Part shown: piece by piece, positions 1 through 9,247 of the stretch
Layout of the letters: every line of letters begins with the position of its first letter
How positions within the stretch are numbered: position 1 is the first letter of the stretch
NCBI GenBank assembly: GCA_963799105.1
Contig: CAWCVR010000017.1
Span: 181,740 to 245,739 of the forward strand
Direction of reading: 5' to 3'
Length of the DNA stretch: 64,000 nt
DNA from: CAWCVR01 sp963799105
Lineage (GTDB): Bacteria; Acidobacteriota; Terriglobia; Bryobacterales; Bryobacteraceae
The notes under the pieces: generated by a model
Database searches by the model: none
The model's input: the letters and a program-made list of their open reading frames with translations, nothing else
Told to the model about the DNA's origin: nothing
Made by a program: the position numbers and the translations under genes

Positions 1-2109
1 GCCAGTGTCGAGCAACTCGAGGAAGCCGTCCCTCTCGAAGCCAGGCACCTGCCACAGAAACAGATTCACCACATACGGCTGCAAAGCTCGCCAGGCATCT
101 CGCGAAGGCGCGAATTGCCATTGGCGGAGCTTCGACTCCGCCTCGCCGTACTGCACTACGGCAGAGACTGTCGGCTGAATGAACCGAAAGCGATCCGCCG
201 TCTCCGGATAATCCAGGGCGCGCCGAAACCCCTGAATGCCCTTCTCGTCGAGGTTCGCGTTCGAAAACACAAGCTCAAAGTACTCCGTGTACAACCTCGG
301 ATCGGAAAGCCCCGCCGGACCGTCCCTTGCAAGCAGACGTTCTGCCACCCTGGTGCCCGCCTTGTATGTCCCCCGTGGCATCGAGCCGTCCCGCGGCTCA
401 AAGATGATCACACGCCCCGGCTCAGACCGCATTCCGTGGCGATTGCACCGCCCCGCAACCTGGACAATTCGGTCCAGTGGCCCCATGGCTCGATACACCA
501 GGGGGAAGTCGAGGTCTACGCCGGCCTCCACCACCTGGGTGCATACGGCCCGGACCCGGCCTCCCTTCAGACGCGACTCAATGTCGCTCAGCACACGGCG
601 GCGGTGCGCTCCGCACAAGAGCGTCGAGAGGTGAATCACGTCCGGTGTGTCGCCCAGCGCATCCAAGAGGGCCATCGCGTCGCGCCGGGCGTTCAGAACA
701 ACCAGTACCTGAGACGCATCGCTGATCTCGGCGGCCAGGTCTGCCCAGCCCTGCGGCTCCCTGCGCGGATCATACCGGACACGCGACTCGAGAGCCTTGA
801 AGTATCGCGGGTACTGGGGCACTATTTCTGTCGGATCGATGCCTCCCAAACGTCTCAAAACCGGTGTGCGCTCGTAGGCAGGTTGCGTGGCCGTGCATGA
901 CACGACGGTACACCCGTACTCGGCCACGAGGGTTCGCAGGCCATCGAGAGTCGTTTCGAGCAACTCCACAGGAAGAGTCTGCACCTCGTCAAGCACGACC
1001 ACCGACTTCGCGAGGTTGTGCAGCTTACGAACCTTGCCCGGACGCCTGGCAAACATGCTCTCGAATAACTGCACCGTTGTGGTCACGATAATCGGTGCAT
1101 CCCAGTTCTCGGTCGAGAGGCGGCGCCGGGCTGCGTTCCCACTTTGGGATTCGTCGTTTTCCGGTTGCTCCATTTGACTGTGATGCTCCAGGACCGCATC
1201 ATCGCCGAAAATGCTTCTGTACTCCCGGGCGGTCTGGTCCGTGATGCTTGTGTAGGGGACCGCAAAGACCACTCGTCTGAGCCCGTGTTTCAAAGCGTGC
1301 ACCAAACCGAATGCAAGGCTGCTCCGGGTCTTCCCACCTCCCGTGGGAACGGTCAATCGGAAGAAGCCCGGCTCCAAGGTCGCGGCGTCGAGACAGCACC
1401 GATAGACCTCCGCCCGGATCTCGTTCACCGGAGTCGAGTCCTTCTCAGCTCTCGCCAAAACCCCGTTCTGGTTGGCAAGGAAGCAGGGCCACAGGGTGTC
1501 GAGAGTTGGCCAGTTCCCGCGAGCGCCTGCCTTCTTCGGCTCGAAGTGCTCCTCTGTCGCAAGAAAATCGGCGTCGGCAAGAGCGGACAGCAACATCCGG
1601 ATGCGGAACTCGCGGCTGGTATCGCAGAGGTTCAAGCTCTCACGTTCCAGTCGAGGCAGGACACGGGCATCGCGCAGCGTAACGGCCAGCTCTTTCAATT
1701 CGACCTGCTGCGACTTGAGAAACTCCTCTAGTCTCAGGCTCAGATCGCCCACACCCGCCAACCCACCGTGGTGCCCAGCGATGGGCAAGCAGAGCTCCTT
1801 CCAACTCTCCAGGTCGCCCTGAACTTTGTACACCACCCAGTATGCAAGGGCCGCGCCCCAGATAGCATGCGGTGGCCCTGATGTTTCTTTGCTGCCCGCT
1901 TCGAGCCGATCCAGATAATTCTGGAATGCTTGCTGCGCCTTCCCAGCGTCGTGGAGCCGTCCCAGCAGGCTTCCCACACGCCCATTTTCGAAGAGACCAG
2001 CGAATCTGCCAGCCATTGCGGCCACGTCCGCCAAATGCTCACCAAGGTAGTCCCGACGTCCCAGGACCGAATCCGTGTGGGCACGGAGTAGGTGCCAGTT
2101 CCCGATCAA
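1..2109 (-). CDS. cas3: CRISPR-associated nuclease-helicase Cas3 (type I), 3' end cut by window edge
   Basis: Cas3 degrades target DNA after recruitment by Cascade in type I CRISPR immunity. The frame is open from a TTG codon at 2109 to position 1, about 703 codons, with no stop. An N-terminal HD nuclease domain shows H25, LGRLHDAGK (H53, D54), H81 and GHHGGL (H113/H114). The SF2 helicase follows with Walker A VPTGGGKTRS, an LDEVQ box, SCTATQPAYE, VVEAGVDLDFP (motif V) and RIVQVAGRCNRHG (motif VI). No in-frame ATG lies before a stop upstream, and GGAGGA sits 3 bases before the TTG, so TTG is the chosen start. The motif style (PYTSITDQTA, VLEHHSQ) fits subtype I-C or a near relative, but the subtype cannot be settled because the Cascade genes lie off the left edge. 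Only the last tens of residues seem missing. Confidence 0.93.
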   Translation of the reverse strand, partial: MIGNWHLLRAHTDSVLGRRDYLGEHLADVAAMAGRFAGLFENGRVGSLLGRLHDAGKAQQAFQNYLDRLEAGSKETSGPPHAIWGAALAYWVVYKVQGDLESWKELCLPIAGHHGGLAGVGDLSLRLEEFLKSQQVELKELAVTLRDARVLPRLERESLNLCDTSREFRIRMLLSALADADFLATEEHFEPKKAGARGNWPTLDTLWPCFLANQNGVLARAEKDSTPVNEIRAEVYRCCLDAATLEPGFFRLTVPTGGGKTRSSLAFGLVHALKHGLRRVVFAVPYTSITDQTAREYRSIFGDDAVLEHHSQMEQPENDESQSGNAARRRLSTENWDAPIIVTTTVQLFESMFARRPGKVRKLHNLAKSVVVLDEVQTLPVELLETTLDGLRTLVAEYGCTVVSCTATQPAYERTPVLRRLGGIDPTEIVPQYPRYFKALESRVRYDPRREPQGWADLAAEISDASQVLVVLNARRDAMALLDALGDTPDVIHLSTLLCGAHRRRVLSDIESRLKGGRVRAVCTQVVEAGVDLDFPLVYRAMGPLDRIVQVAGRCNRHGMRSEPGRVIIFEPRDGSMPRGTYKAGTRVAERLLARDGPAGLSDPRLYTEYFELVFSNANLDEKGIQGFRRALDYPETADRFRFIQPTVSAVVQYGEAESKLRQWQFAPSRDAWRALQPYVVNLFLWQVPGFERDGFLELLDTG

Positions 2110-2221
2110 GAATCCTCCGGTGCCTGAATAGTATCACCTTGCAGCGCGTGCAACTCACAAGTTCGGCATGTGAAGGGAAACCACGCCGCCGCGCACCCCC
2201 CCTGCTACACTGTCCACAGGC

Positions 2222-3436
2222 ATGGCTGCCAACATCGCAGCGGCGATTCCAATTAGTGCGTGGGCCGACCACCCGGGGGTGCGCGACTGTCTCCAGTGGT
2301 TCACCCGCGAGAAGCAGTGGATCAGCGAGGTCCACCTGCGGCTCTGCCGCGTCCCCGCCCTAACCTTCATGGAGCAGGAGCGCGCCGCGTGGTTCCTCGA
2401 CCAGTTCCGCGACCTCGGCTGGGACGCTCACATCGACCGCGCCGGCAATGTCGTCGCCTCCGCCGGACACAGCCCATATGTGGCGCTGACCGCGCACCTC
2501 GATACGGTCATCGCCCCGCGCAACAAGGACGAGATCGCCGTCGAGGCCGACGGGCGGTTCCGCGGGCCGGGCGTTGCCGATAACGGGGCCGGCCTGGCGG
2601 CGCTCCTGGCGGTGGCGCGGATGTGGAATGCCGGCTTCAAGCTTCCCGAAACGCCCCACGGGCTGCTCCTGGTGGCCAACGTGGGCGAGGAAGGCGAGGG
2701 CAACCTGCTGGGTATGCGGTACCTTTGCAAGCAGTCGCCGCTGGCCGGGAAGGTCGCCGCGTTCCTGGTTCTCGATGGCGTGGGCACCGACCACATCACC
2801 AACCGCGCCCTCGGCAGCCGCCGTTTCGAGATCCTCTTCCAGGGTCCCGGAGGGCATAGCTGGAGCGATTACGGCGTTGGGAATCCGCTGCACGCGCTGT
2901 GCCGCGCGGTGGCGCTGTTTTCGGAAACGCGCATCGACCCGGCGCCCCGCTCGGCGTTCAACGTGGGGCTGATCGAGGGCGGGTCGAGCGTGAACGCCAT
3001 CCCGCAGACCGCCCGCGCCAAGGTGGACATCCGGTCGGAGAGCAACCAGAAGATGGACGAACTGGTGGACCTGCTCGCCTCCGCCGTGGACCGCGCGCGC
3101 GACGCCGAGAACCAGCGCGCCACCGCCGGCAAGGTGTCGTCCAAACTGAAGGACATCGGCTCCCGTCCGGCGGCCTCGATCGAGGAAAGCGCCGCCATCC
3201 TGCAGGACATCCGCTCCGTGGATGCGCACCTGGGAATCCGCTCCCACCTGGATTGCTCCTCCACCGACGCCAACATCCCGTTGTCGCTGGGTCTGCCGGC
3301 CGTCGCCATCGGCGCGGGCGGCGCCGGCGGTGGAGCGCACACCACCGAGGAATGGTACCGTCCCGACGGCCGCGACCTGGCCCTCAAGCGCATCTTCCTC
3401 ACGCTCCTGCTGCTCCTCAAGGACCCCGGCCATTGA
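2222..3436 (+). CDS. M20-family metallopeptidase (peptidase T/carboxypeptidase-like)
   Basis: Predicted cytoplasmic zinc-dependent peptidase or amidohydrolase of 404 residues, a normal length for M20. Metal ligands are visible: H92 and D94 in AHLDTV, D120 in GVADNGAG, E156/E157 in GEEGEGN, D185 in LVLDGVG, and a late histidine in GGAHTTEEW. A dimerisation domain lies between the last two groups. No signal peptide is seen. The gene diverges from cas3 across a 112-bp gap that must carry both promoters. Its stop overlaps the proposed TTG start of the next permease, so the two may be co-transcribed. The substrate is unknown; relatives cleave di- or tripeptides or deacylate amino acids. Confidence 0.88.
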   Translation: MAANIAAAIPISAWADHPGVRDCLQWFTREKQWISEVHLRLCRVPALTFMEQERAAWFLDQFRDLGWDAHIDRAGNVVASAGHSPYVALTAHLDTVIAPRNKDEIAVEADGRFRGPGVADNGAGLAALLAVARMWNAGFKLPETPHGLLLVANVGEEGEGNLLGMRYLCKQSPLAGKVAAFLVLDGVGTDHITNRALGSRRFEILFQGPGGHSWSDYGVGNPLHALCRAVALFSETRIDPAPRSAFNVGLIEGGSSVNAIPQTARAKVDIRSESNQKMDELVDLLASAVDRARDAENQRATAGKVSSKLKDIGSRPAASIEESAAILQDIRSVDAHLGIRSHLDCSSTDANIPLSLGLPAVAIGAGGAGGGAHTTEEWYRPDGRDLALKRIFLTLLLLLKDPGH

Positions 3437-4371
3437 AAAACCCGGGGACAGACGGAACGTTCACCAGGTTTCCGGAGAGTTCTGAAGCGGAACGGCCCCT
3501 GCGCCGGCGGGCGGAAGCGGCTCTGGCGGTCAATACGGTGGTCTGGGGCGCAACCTTCGTGTTGGTCAAGGCGGCGCTGCACGATGTCTCGCCGATCCTC
3601 TTCCTCGCCCTGCGATTCTCGCTGGCCACGGCCGCGCTGCTGCTTCTCTTTCGCGGCGCCCGGAAAACGCCGCACGCCTGGAAGACCATCCGGGCGGGGG
3701 CGCTGGCGGGCGTCTTCCTGTTCTCCGGATACCTGTTTCAAACCCTGGGGTTGCGGCTGACCTCCGCGCCCAAATCGGCGTTCATCACGGGGTTGATGTC
3801 GGCGATGGTACCAATCCTGGCGGCATGCGTCTATAAGGTGAGACCCCAGGTTTCCGAGGTGGTTGGCGTACTGGTGGCCACGGCCGGACTCGGGTTGCTC
3901 ACGCTGCAAGGGAGTGTCGCTTCCATCGGCACGGGCGACCTTCTCACGTTCGCCGGCGCCATCGGGTTCGCCGCCCACGTGGTGACGCTGGGTCATTTTT
4001 CCGGGCAGATGAGTTTCGAACTGTTGTCGCTAAGCCAGATAGCCGCTGCCGCCGGGTTGTCGTGGGCACTGGTGTGGATCGAACCGGCCCACCTGGTGTG
4101 GCGGCCGGCCGTGGTCTGCGGGATACTGATTACAGGGTTGCTCTGCACGGCGCTTGCGTTCACCATTCAGGCATGGGCCCAGCGGCACACCACCTCGACC
4201 CGGACGGCGCTGATCTACCTGCTGGAACCCGTGGTTGCCTGGGTGACTTCGTATGTTCTTGTGGGAGAGGGCTTGGCGGCACGCGCCGCCGTGGGCGCGG
4301 CCCTCATCCTGGGTGGTGTGTTGTTGGTGGAATTGAAACCGTTCGCGTCGCGGGCACATCCATCAAGTTAG
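3433..4371 (+). CDS. EamA/DMT-family transporter
   Basis: Inner-membrane permease of the drug/metabolite transporter superfamily, about 312 residues with two EamA repeats and roughly ten membrane segments. The first is near AVNTVVWGATFVLVK and the last near GAALILGGVLLVEL. The frame is open far upstream, but that part is only antisense or out-of-frame sequence of the peptidase. The best start is TTG at 3433, which overlaps the peptidase stop and puts about 30 residues before the first membrane segment. A copy of a dispersed repeat lies inside this leader, so the true start could be later. The substrate cannot be told from sequence. Confidence 0.82.
   Translation: MKNPGTDGTFTRFPESSEAERPLRRRAEAALAVNTVVWGATFVLVKAALHDVSPILFLALRFSLATAALLLLFRGARKTPHAWKTIRAGALAGVFLFSGYLFQTLGLRLTSAPKSAFITGLMSAMVPILAACVYKVRPQVSEVVGVLVATAGLGLLTLQGSVASIGTGDLLTFAGAIGFAAHVVTLGHFSGQMSFELLSLSQIAAAAGLSWALVWIEPAHLVWRPAVVCGILITGLLCTALAFTIQAWAQRHTTSTRTALIYLLEPVVAWVTSYVLVGEGLAARAAVGAALILGGVLLVELKPFASRAHPSS
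3438..3458 (+). repeat. Dispersed short repeat, copy 1
   Basis: A 21-bp segment with the core CCCGGGGACAGAC matches positions 23836-23856 at 20 of 21 bases. Here it lies at the junction of two genes. Its function is unknown; it resembles the small intergenic repeats typical of acidobacterial genomes. Confidence 0.6.
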
Positions 4372-4435
4372 AGGCCGCGGACGGGAAGATACACACAGGA
4401 TGTTTCCGACTGCGTTTCCAAGGAGTTCAAAGTCC

Positions 4436-6049
4436 ATGAAATTCGTCGATAAGTTGCGCACACAGAAGTTGCTTTCGTTTACGTTGATCCTCTTCACGCT
4501 GGCGTTCGGGATCGTCATCGGCACGCTGGTTAATTCCGGCGTGAGGGCGGAAAAGGATGGTAACGCGGCGCCCGGCGCCACGCCGCTGGTCATTCCAGCC
4601 CCGGTGGCGCTTTCCAATGACTTCGCCCCCGTCGCCAAACAGGTAGAACCCTCGGTGGTGCACATTCAGACCGATACGATCCCGGAACAGCGGCCCCAGG
4701 CCCGGAACAACGGTGGTGGCCGCCGGCGTCAACAGCAGCAGGCGCCCGACGAAGACAACGGCGGGATGGATAACTTCTTCCGGTTCTTCGGAAATCCCTT
4801 TGGCGGCCAGATGCCCCAGGCGCAGCGGTCGAGCGCCTTGGGTTCCGGCGTCGTGGTGGACAAGGCCGGCTATGTCCTGACCAATAACCACGTGGTCGAC
4901 GGCGCCACCCGGATCCGCGTGAAGTTTATGGACAGCCCCAAGGAATACGTCGCCACGGTGGTGGGCGTGGACGAAGCCACCGACCTGGCGGTCATCAAGG
5001 TGGAACCCGGGCACGAGTTCGTCCCCGCCAGGATCGGCAATTCCGACGCCGTCCAGGTGGGCGACTGGGCCATCGCTATCGGGTCGCCATTCGGCTTCCA
5101 GGCCACCGTCACGGCCGGCATCATCAGCGCCAAGCAGCGCGACATCCCAGGGGATTCCTCGCAGTTCCAGCATTTCCTGCAAACCGACGCCGCCATCAAC
5201 CCGGGCAATAGCGGCGGACCGCTGCTCAACATGCGGGGCGAAGTCATCGGCATCAACACCGCCATCGCGTCGCAGTCGGGCCACTATGAAGGCATCGGTT
5301 TCGCCATGCCCATCAATACGGCCGCGAAGGTGTACAACGATATCATCAAAAGCGGCAAGGTGACCCGCGGCTTCATCGGCGTCAACTACGGCACCGATGC
5401 CCGGAAGAACGAGGCGCTGCTCAAGAGCGCCGGCGTGAGCGAGGGAGTCTTTGTGGACTCCGTGCCATCCGGCGGGCCGGCGGAGAAGGCCGGGATCAAG
5501 GAGGGCGACGTCATCGTGTCGGTCAACGGCAAGACCGTGCGCGATGGCACCGAACTGGTGAACATCGTTTCCAACACCCCCGTGGGCACCGCGGTGACCT
5601 TGGGGACGGTGCGCGAGGGCAAGCGGAGCGACTACAAGGTGGTGGTCGCCGACCGTAGCCAGGCCCTCCCGGATCAATCCGGTAGAGAGCAGTCTCCCGG
5701 TTCCAACAGGTCCGAAGGCACCGCCGTCAGTTTCGGCATGTCGGTGCAGCCGCTCACCGACCTGCGCCGCCAGAACCTGGGCGTCAAGGAGTCCGGCGGC
5801 CTGGAAGTCATCGACGTGGAACCCGGTTCCTTTGCCGAGGACATCGACTTGGCCGCCGGCGATATCCTGCTCTCCATCAACAACAAGCCCCTCAATTCCG
5901 TGCAGGACCTGAAGGAACAACAGGCCAGGTTGAAGCCCGGCGACGCCGTCGCCTTCCGGGTCTTGTCGGCCGGCAGGGACGCGTTCGGACGCCGCGGCAA
6001 CTGGACATCCGCCTATCGGGCTGGCGAATTGCCCGCCAATCCGCGATAA
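4436..6049 (+). CDS. degP: Periplasmic serine protease HtrA/DegP, two PDZ domains
   Basis: Envelope quality-control protease of 537 residues. A single N-terminal hydrophobic segment (about residues 12-32) is a signal peptide or anchor. A Gly/Gln/Arg-rich spacer precedes the trypsin-like domain, whose triad is H152 (TNNHVVDG), D183 (ATDLAVIKV) and S259 (NPGNSGGP). Two PDZ domains follow, from about residues 290-390 and 425-530. The ATG at 4436 is preferred over the one at 4400 because AAGGAG lies 10 bases before it and the signal sequence begins there. The gene stands alone and is followed by a clear terminator. Confidence 0.95.
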   Translation: MKFVDKLRTQKLLSFTLILFTLAFGIVIGTLVNSGVRAEKDGNAAPGATPLVIPAPVALSNDFAPVAKQVEPSVVHIQTDTIPEQRPQARNNGGGRRRQQQQAPDEDNGGMDNFFRFFGNPFGGQMPQAQRSSALGSGVVVDKAGYVLTNNHVVDGATRIRVKFMDSPKEYVATVVGVDEATDLAVIKVEPGHEFVPARIGNSDAVQVGDWAIAIGSPFGFQATVTAGIISAKQRDIPGDSSQFQHFLQTDAAINPGNSGGPLLNMRGEVIGINTAIASQSGHYEGIGFAMPINTAAKVYNDIIKSGKVTRGFIGVNYGTDARKNEALLKSAGVSEGVFVDSVPSGGPAEKAGIKEGDVIVSVNGKTVRDGTELVNIVSNTPVGTAVTLGTVREGKRSDYKVVVADRSQALPDQSGREQSPGSNRSEGTAVSFGMSVQPLTDLRRQNLGVKESGGLEVIDVEPGSFAEDIDLAAGDILLSINNKPLNSVQDLKEQQARLKPGDAVAFRVLSAGRDAFGRRGNWTSAYRAGELPANPR

Positions 6050-6067
6050 CTGCTAGTACTTCTCTCG

Positions 6068-6096
6068 GGGCCGGGCTCTCACCCGGCCCTTTTTTT
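6068..6096 (+). terminator. Rho-independent terminator of degP
   Basis: An 8-bp perfect GC stem, GGGCCGGG and CCCGGCCC with a 6-base loop, is followed by seven T residues, 18 bases after the degP stop. Confidence 0.9.
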
Positions 6097-6119
6097 GTTA
6101 GTAAAATGGAAGTTCACCG

Positions 6120-6590
6120 ATGCGGAACTTCCTATGTTGCGCGGCCTCAACCGTGGCTCTGATCCTGGCTGCGAATGCCGCCGACACCGCCGCGCCTAAG
6201 CCGGCGGCGGCCGCCGGCAAGACCACCGCGGCCCCTGGCGCAACTCCCCGGCAGGTTACCCCCAGGAAGCCGGCTGCCACTGCTGCGCGGCGCTCCGTCA
6301 CGCCCGGTGCCCCCAAACGTCCCACCACCACGTGGCGCAATCGCCAGGCCACGCCCACGCCCGAACGCTACAAGGAGATCCAGGAGGCCTTGGCCGCCAA
6401 AGGCTATCTGCAGCCCGAAGACGCCAGCGGCAGGTGGGACCAGGCGTCCGTGGAAGCGCTGAAGAAATTTCAGGCCGATCAGAAACTGGATTCCACCGGG
6501 AAACTCAACTCGTTGTCCCTGATCGCCCTGGGCCTGGGCCCGAAGTACGAACCGCCCGCGCCCGCCCCGCCGCCCGCCGAGTCGCACTGA
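6120..6590 (+). CDS. Exported peptidoglycan-binding domain protein
   Basis: A 156-residue protein with a signal peptide (about 1-20, ending ANAAD). A long Ala/Pro/Lys-rich low-complexity region follows to about residue 75, then a PG_binding_1-type helical domain (KGYLQPEDASGRWDQASVEA, then KKFQADQKLDSTGKL). It probably acts in the cell envelope. A short Pro-rich tail ends PPAESH. The DNA of this tail is copied at about 9190-9212, showing that the neighbouring tandem duplication began inside this gene. No catalytic domain is present. Confidence 0.8.
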   Translation: MRNFLCCAASTVALILAANAADTAAPKPAAAAGKTTAAPGATPRQVTPRKPAATAARRSVTPGAPKRPTTTWRNRQATPTPERYKEIQEALAAKGYLQPEDASGRWDQASVEALKKFQADQKLDSTGKLNSLSLIALGLGPKYEPPAPAPPPAESH

Positions 6591-6618
6591 AACCTGCGCC
6601 GCGATGTGGCGCTACTCC

Positions 6619-6858
6619 GCGAAAACGTGGGGACTGACGACTCCGTCCCAAGGCGCTTAACGTCTCCCGAGGAAGCGCCGAATCCCCCGTCGCCGCGTGG
6701 ACGGAGCCGTCTCTCCCCCAGTGTTTTCGCCCCACGGCGCGAATCGCGAAAACGCGGGGACTGACGACTCCGTCCCAAGGCGCTTACCGTCTCCCGCGGA
6801 AACGCCGAATCCCCCCTCCGCCGCGTGGATGGGGCCGTCCGTCCTCCGCTGTTTTCGC
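6619..6858. repeat. Doublet of about 112-bp nested-palindrome repeats
   Basis: Two head-to-tail copies, 6619-6730 and 6746-6858, are separated by 15 bases. Each begins GCGAAAAC and ends GTTTTCGC. Inside are paired arms: GGGG with CCCC, CTCCGTCC with GGACGGAG (one mismatch in copy 2), and GGCGCTT with AAGCGCC. Each copy could therefore fold into one long hairpin or cruciform. Two further copies are at 9248-9488. No coding role is seen. Confidence 0.85.
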
Positions 6859-6908
6859 CCCGTCCGAAAACTCCCGCTAGTCGCGCGGCGCCAGCCGTTA
6901 TCGCAAAA

Positions 6909-6956
6909 GGAAAGCGCACGGCTCTCCAGCCATACTGCGAGAGCCGTGCGCTTTCC
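6909..6956 (-). terminator. Terminator hairpin of the first TIGR03437 gene
   Basis: A perfect 18-bp stem (6909-6926 with 6939-6956) encloses a 12-base loop. It lies 9 bases past the stop of the minus-strand gene, and a short CCTTTT tract follows on that strand. Confidence 0.75.
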
Positions 6957-6964
6957 GCCGATCC

Positions 6965-9058
6965 TTACTGGTACGTGGGTGTGCTGCCGATCCCCAGGAA
7001 ACTCCCGAAAGTGCTCGGGATAGTCGATCCGTTCGCCTTCAGCGTGGGCGAGAACGTGGCGGACTGATTCCCGGAGGCCACTTCGAGAAGACCCGAGCTG
7101 CCGGCGGGGGTGGCCGGCAACTGGCTGAGAACCGAAGCGGGCACGGTGAACGTCTTCTGTCCGGCAGTAGTGAGACAGATGAAGTCGGTCGTGCTCGTAA
7201 CTTGGTTGGCTCCTGTGCCGCTGGTAGTGGAGGAACCGCCGATGATCTCCACCATGTCCGACGCATTGCCGCCGGTCCAGTTGAGAGTCAGCGGCGAACT
7301 GCGGTTGACCGTGGTGGGCAACGGGCTGGACAGGGTGAGCGCAGAGGCCAGAGTGAGCGAGGTGCTGAACGACCCGACGTCGTTGCCGCCGGTGCCGCTC
7401 AAGCTGTAGCCTCCCGCTGGAAGCGAGAAGCTCGTCTGGCCTGGAATGCTGAAGCCTTCCGTATTCGATATCGAGTAGCTATTGCTGGTCTTGGTGAGGA
7501 CCTGATTCGTCAGGCCGGAACCGCCCGGGCCGGTCACCGTAACCGTGCCGGCGTCCAGGTCGGTCAGAGTGCCGGTCGAGGTGGTCGTGCCGCTCGATGT
7601 TCCGTGAATCACCTGGCAGCTTCCTTGCTGGATGACGGACACATTCACCGAAGCGGCGGACGCCAGTTGGAACCCGGTGAGCTGCGTGAAACCTCCGCCA
7701 ATCACGTCCGACTTTACGGTGCCGATCGACGGCTCCGTTATCGTGAACTGCGTGATCGAGAAACCGCCGGTAGTGATCGTTCCCCCCTGATCGAGGCTCT
7801 GCAACTGCGCGGTGGTATAACCGGTCATGACACAGGCGCTAGAACCGGTATCGGGCGCGATGGAGATCGACGTGGGCGCGCTGAGAACGCCGTTCACCGA
7901 TATCTGCAAGGTCGCCGCGCAGCCCGTCGCAATGTTTGCCGGCAGGACGAAGTTGATTTGATCCTCCCCCGCATATCCGGCGCGTCCGGCGAAGGCCACC
8001 GGAATGGCGACGCCGCCGACGATGGCCTGAATATTCAGAGTCTTGCTGAAGTCGAACACGGGCGAAGTCGTGTTATCCCCCGCGGCGTACGCTCCCAGAC
8101 CGGTACCGTAGGCGATCATATACTGTCCCGGTTTGGCCGGAGAATAGGTGATGCCGTTGAGCGTACCCGTGGTCAAACGGTTCAAATCGTATTGCACCGC
8201 CGAGATGTAGTTCTGAACCACAGCCAGCCCGGTGCCGGTGTTGTCCTGCGTGAAGAGGCCAAGCTTGCTGGCCACCACCTGGGCCGCGAACGGGGCGCTG
8301 ACAGTACCATTGGTGACGGTCACGTTGTAGTTGCCGACAGCCACGGTGGATGGCAGAATGCCGGCGAGCTGGTTCACACCGCTTTGGTTGTAGAGGTAGA
8401 CCAGATACACGTCCGTGCCCGTGCCGCCCGCCACCGGCGTGAAGGTGACCTTGACGCCGCCCGAAACCGTGGGGCGCGGCGGCGCGAAGGGCGTGTACCC
8501 GCTGGCCGAGAGGCTGGTGCCCTTGACGATGAAGATGCTGCCCTGAGCGATGTTCGGCGTGTTGCTGGCCGCATCCTGCACGGCGGTGATAGTGGGCGGG
8601 GTGGGCAGAATGGTGCCGCCCGTCGCGAACGTGCCCGCGCCGCTGAAGCTCAGAGCAAACCCGCTGGCCCCAATCGAACCCGCTCCCGGAAGGCTTGGGA
8701 ACGAGCCGTTGGCTCCGCTGTAGGTGCCCGTGCCGCCGGTGACGGTGGCCGAAGCGGTGCCGTTGCCCGACAGCATCGCTACAGGCATCGTGAATACTCC
8801 CGTAATCGTACCGCCGCCACCGGATAGCGTGATGGTGTAGGGTCCGGAATAGCCCGACGCTGAAGCGGCGAGCGTCGCGGAAAACGTTCCGCTCCCAACG
8901 CCGTTCGTCAGGCTGGCTGTTCCGGTGGCAGTAACGCTCGTGCCGATGGCGAGGGTCGCATTCACCGTCAATGTGGTGCTGATGGTGGCGGCCTGCGCTC
9001 CGGCGCAAACCAACAGGGCTAAGGTGGCACTGGCCACGGCGTGAAGTAGTCTAGACAT
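6965..9058 (-). CDS. Secreted TIGR03437-domain protein, paralogue A
   Basis: A 697-residue exported protein with a clear signal peptide (MSRLLHAVASATLALLVCAG, cleaved near AQA). Next comes a Gly/Ser/Thr-rich beta region, then the roughly 220-residue C-terminal-type domain known from Solibacter (ITAVQDAASNTPNIAQGS; AGRAGYAGEDQINFVLP). A further beta-rich part includes TVNRSSPLTLNWTGGNASD. GGAGGAG lies 3 bases before the ATG at 9058; the longer open frame to 9364 only reads through the palindromic repeats. It is the near-copy of the gene at 9652-11757. Function is unknown; surface display or adhesion is an inference. Confidence 0.85.
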   Translation of the reverse strand: MSRLLHAVASATLALLVCAGAQAATISTTLTVNATLAIGTSVTATGTASLTNGVGSGTFSATLAASASGYSGPYTITLSGGGGTITGVFTMPVAMLSGNGTASATVTGGTGTYSGANGSFPSLPGAGSIGASGFALSFSGAGTFATGGTILPTPPTITAVQDAASNTPNIAQGSIFIVKGTSLSASGYTPFAPPRPTVSGGVKVTFTPVAGGTGTDVYLVYLYNQSGVNQLAGILPSTVAVGNYNVTVTNGTVSAPFAAQVVASKLGLFTQDNTGTGLAVVQNYISAVQYDLNRLTTGTLNGITYSPAKPGQYMIAYGTGLGAYAAGDNTTSPVFDFSKTLNIQAIVGGVAIPVAFAGRAGYAGEDQINFVLPANIATGCAATLQISVNGVLSAPTSISIAPDTGSSACVMTGYTTAQLQSLDQGGTITTGGFSITQFTITEPSIGTVKSDVIGGGFTQLTGFQLASAASVNVSVIQQGSCQVIHGTSSGTTTSTGTLTDLDAGTVTVTGPGGSGLTNQVLTKTSNSYSISNTEGFSIPGQTSFSLPAGGYSLSGTGGNDVGSFSTSLTLASALTLSSPLPTTVNRSSPLTLNWTGGNASDMVEIIGGSSTTSGTGANQVTSTTDFICLTTAGQKTFTVPASVLSQLPATPAGSSGLLEVASGNQSATFSPTLKANGSTIPSTFGSFLGIGSTPTYQ

Positions 9059-9247
9059 CGTCTCCTCCGTATATCGGGGGCGCGGTTCTCGCCCTCTAGT
9101 ACAGGATACGCGGATTTGTAGCGCAAGAAGGGTCATGCGGATGTAAACAATCGCACAGTTCGACAGCGGCGGCCTCCGGACCGCCCGCCGCCCCGCCCGG
9201 CGAATCGCACTGACTTGACCGCCGCCGCCGCAACGTGGCGCGAATCC

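Noticed and set aside
115..900. A 261-codon plus-strand open frame at the left end
   Set aside because: It is antisense to cas3, whose frame shows all helicase motifs. The plus-strand translation has no domain.
2360..3433. A 357-codon minus-strand frame inside the M20 peptidase, and a similar 497-codon frame opposite degP
   Set aside because: Both are antisense to genes with complete catalytic motifs and have low-complexity composition.
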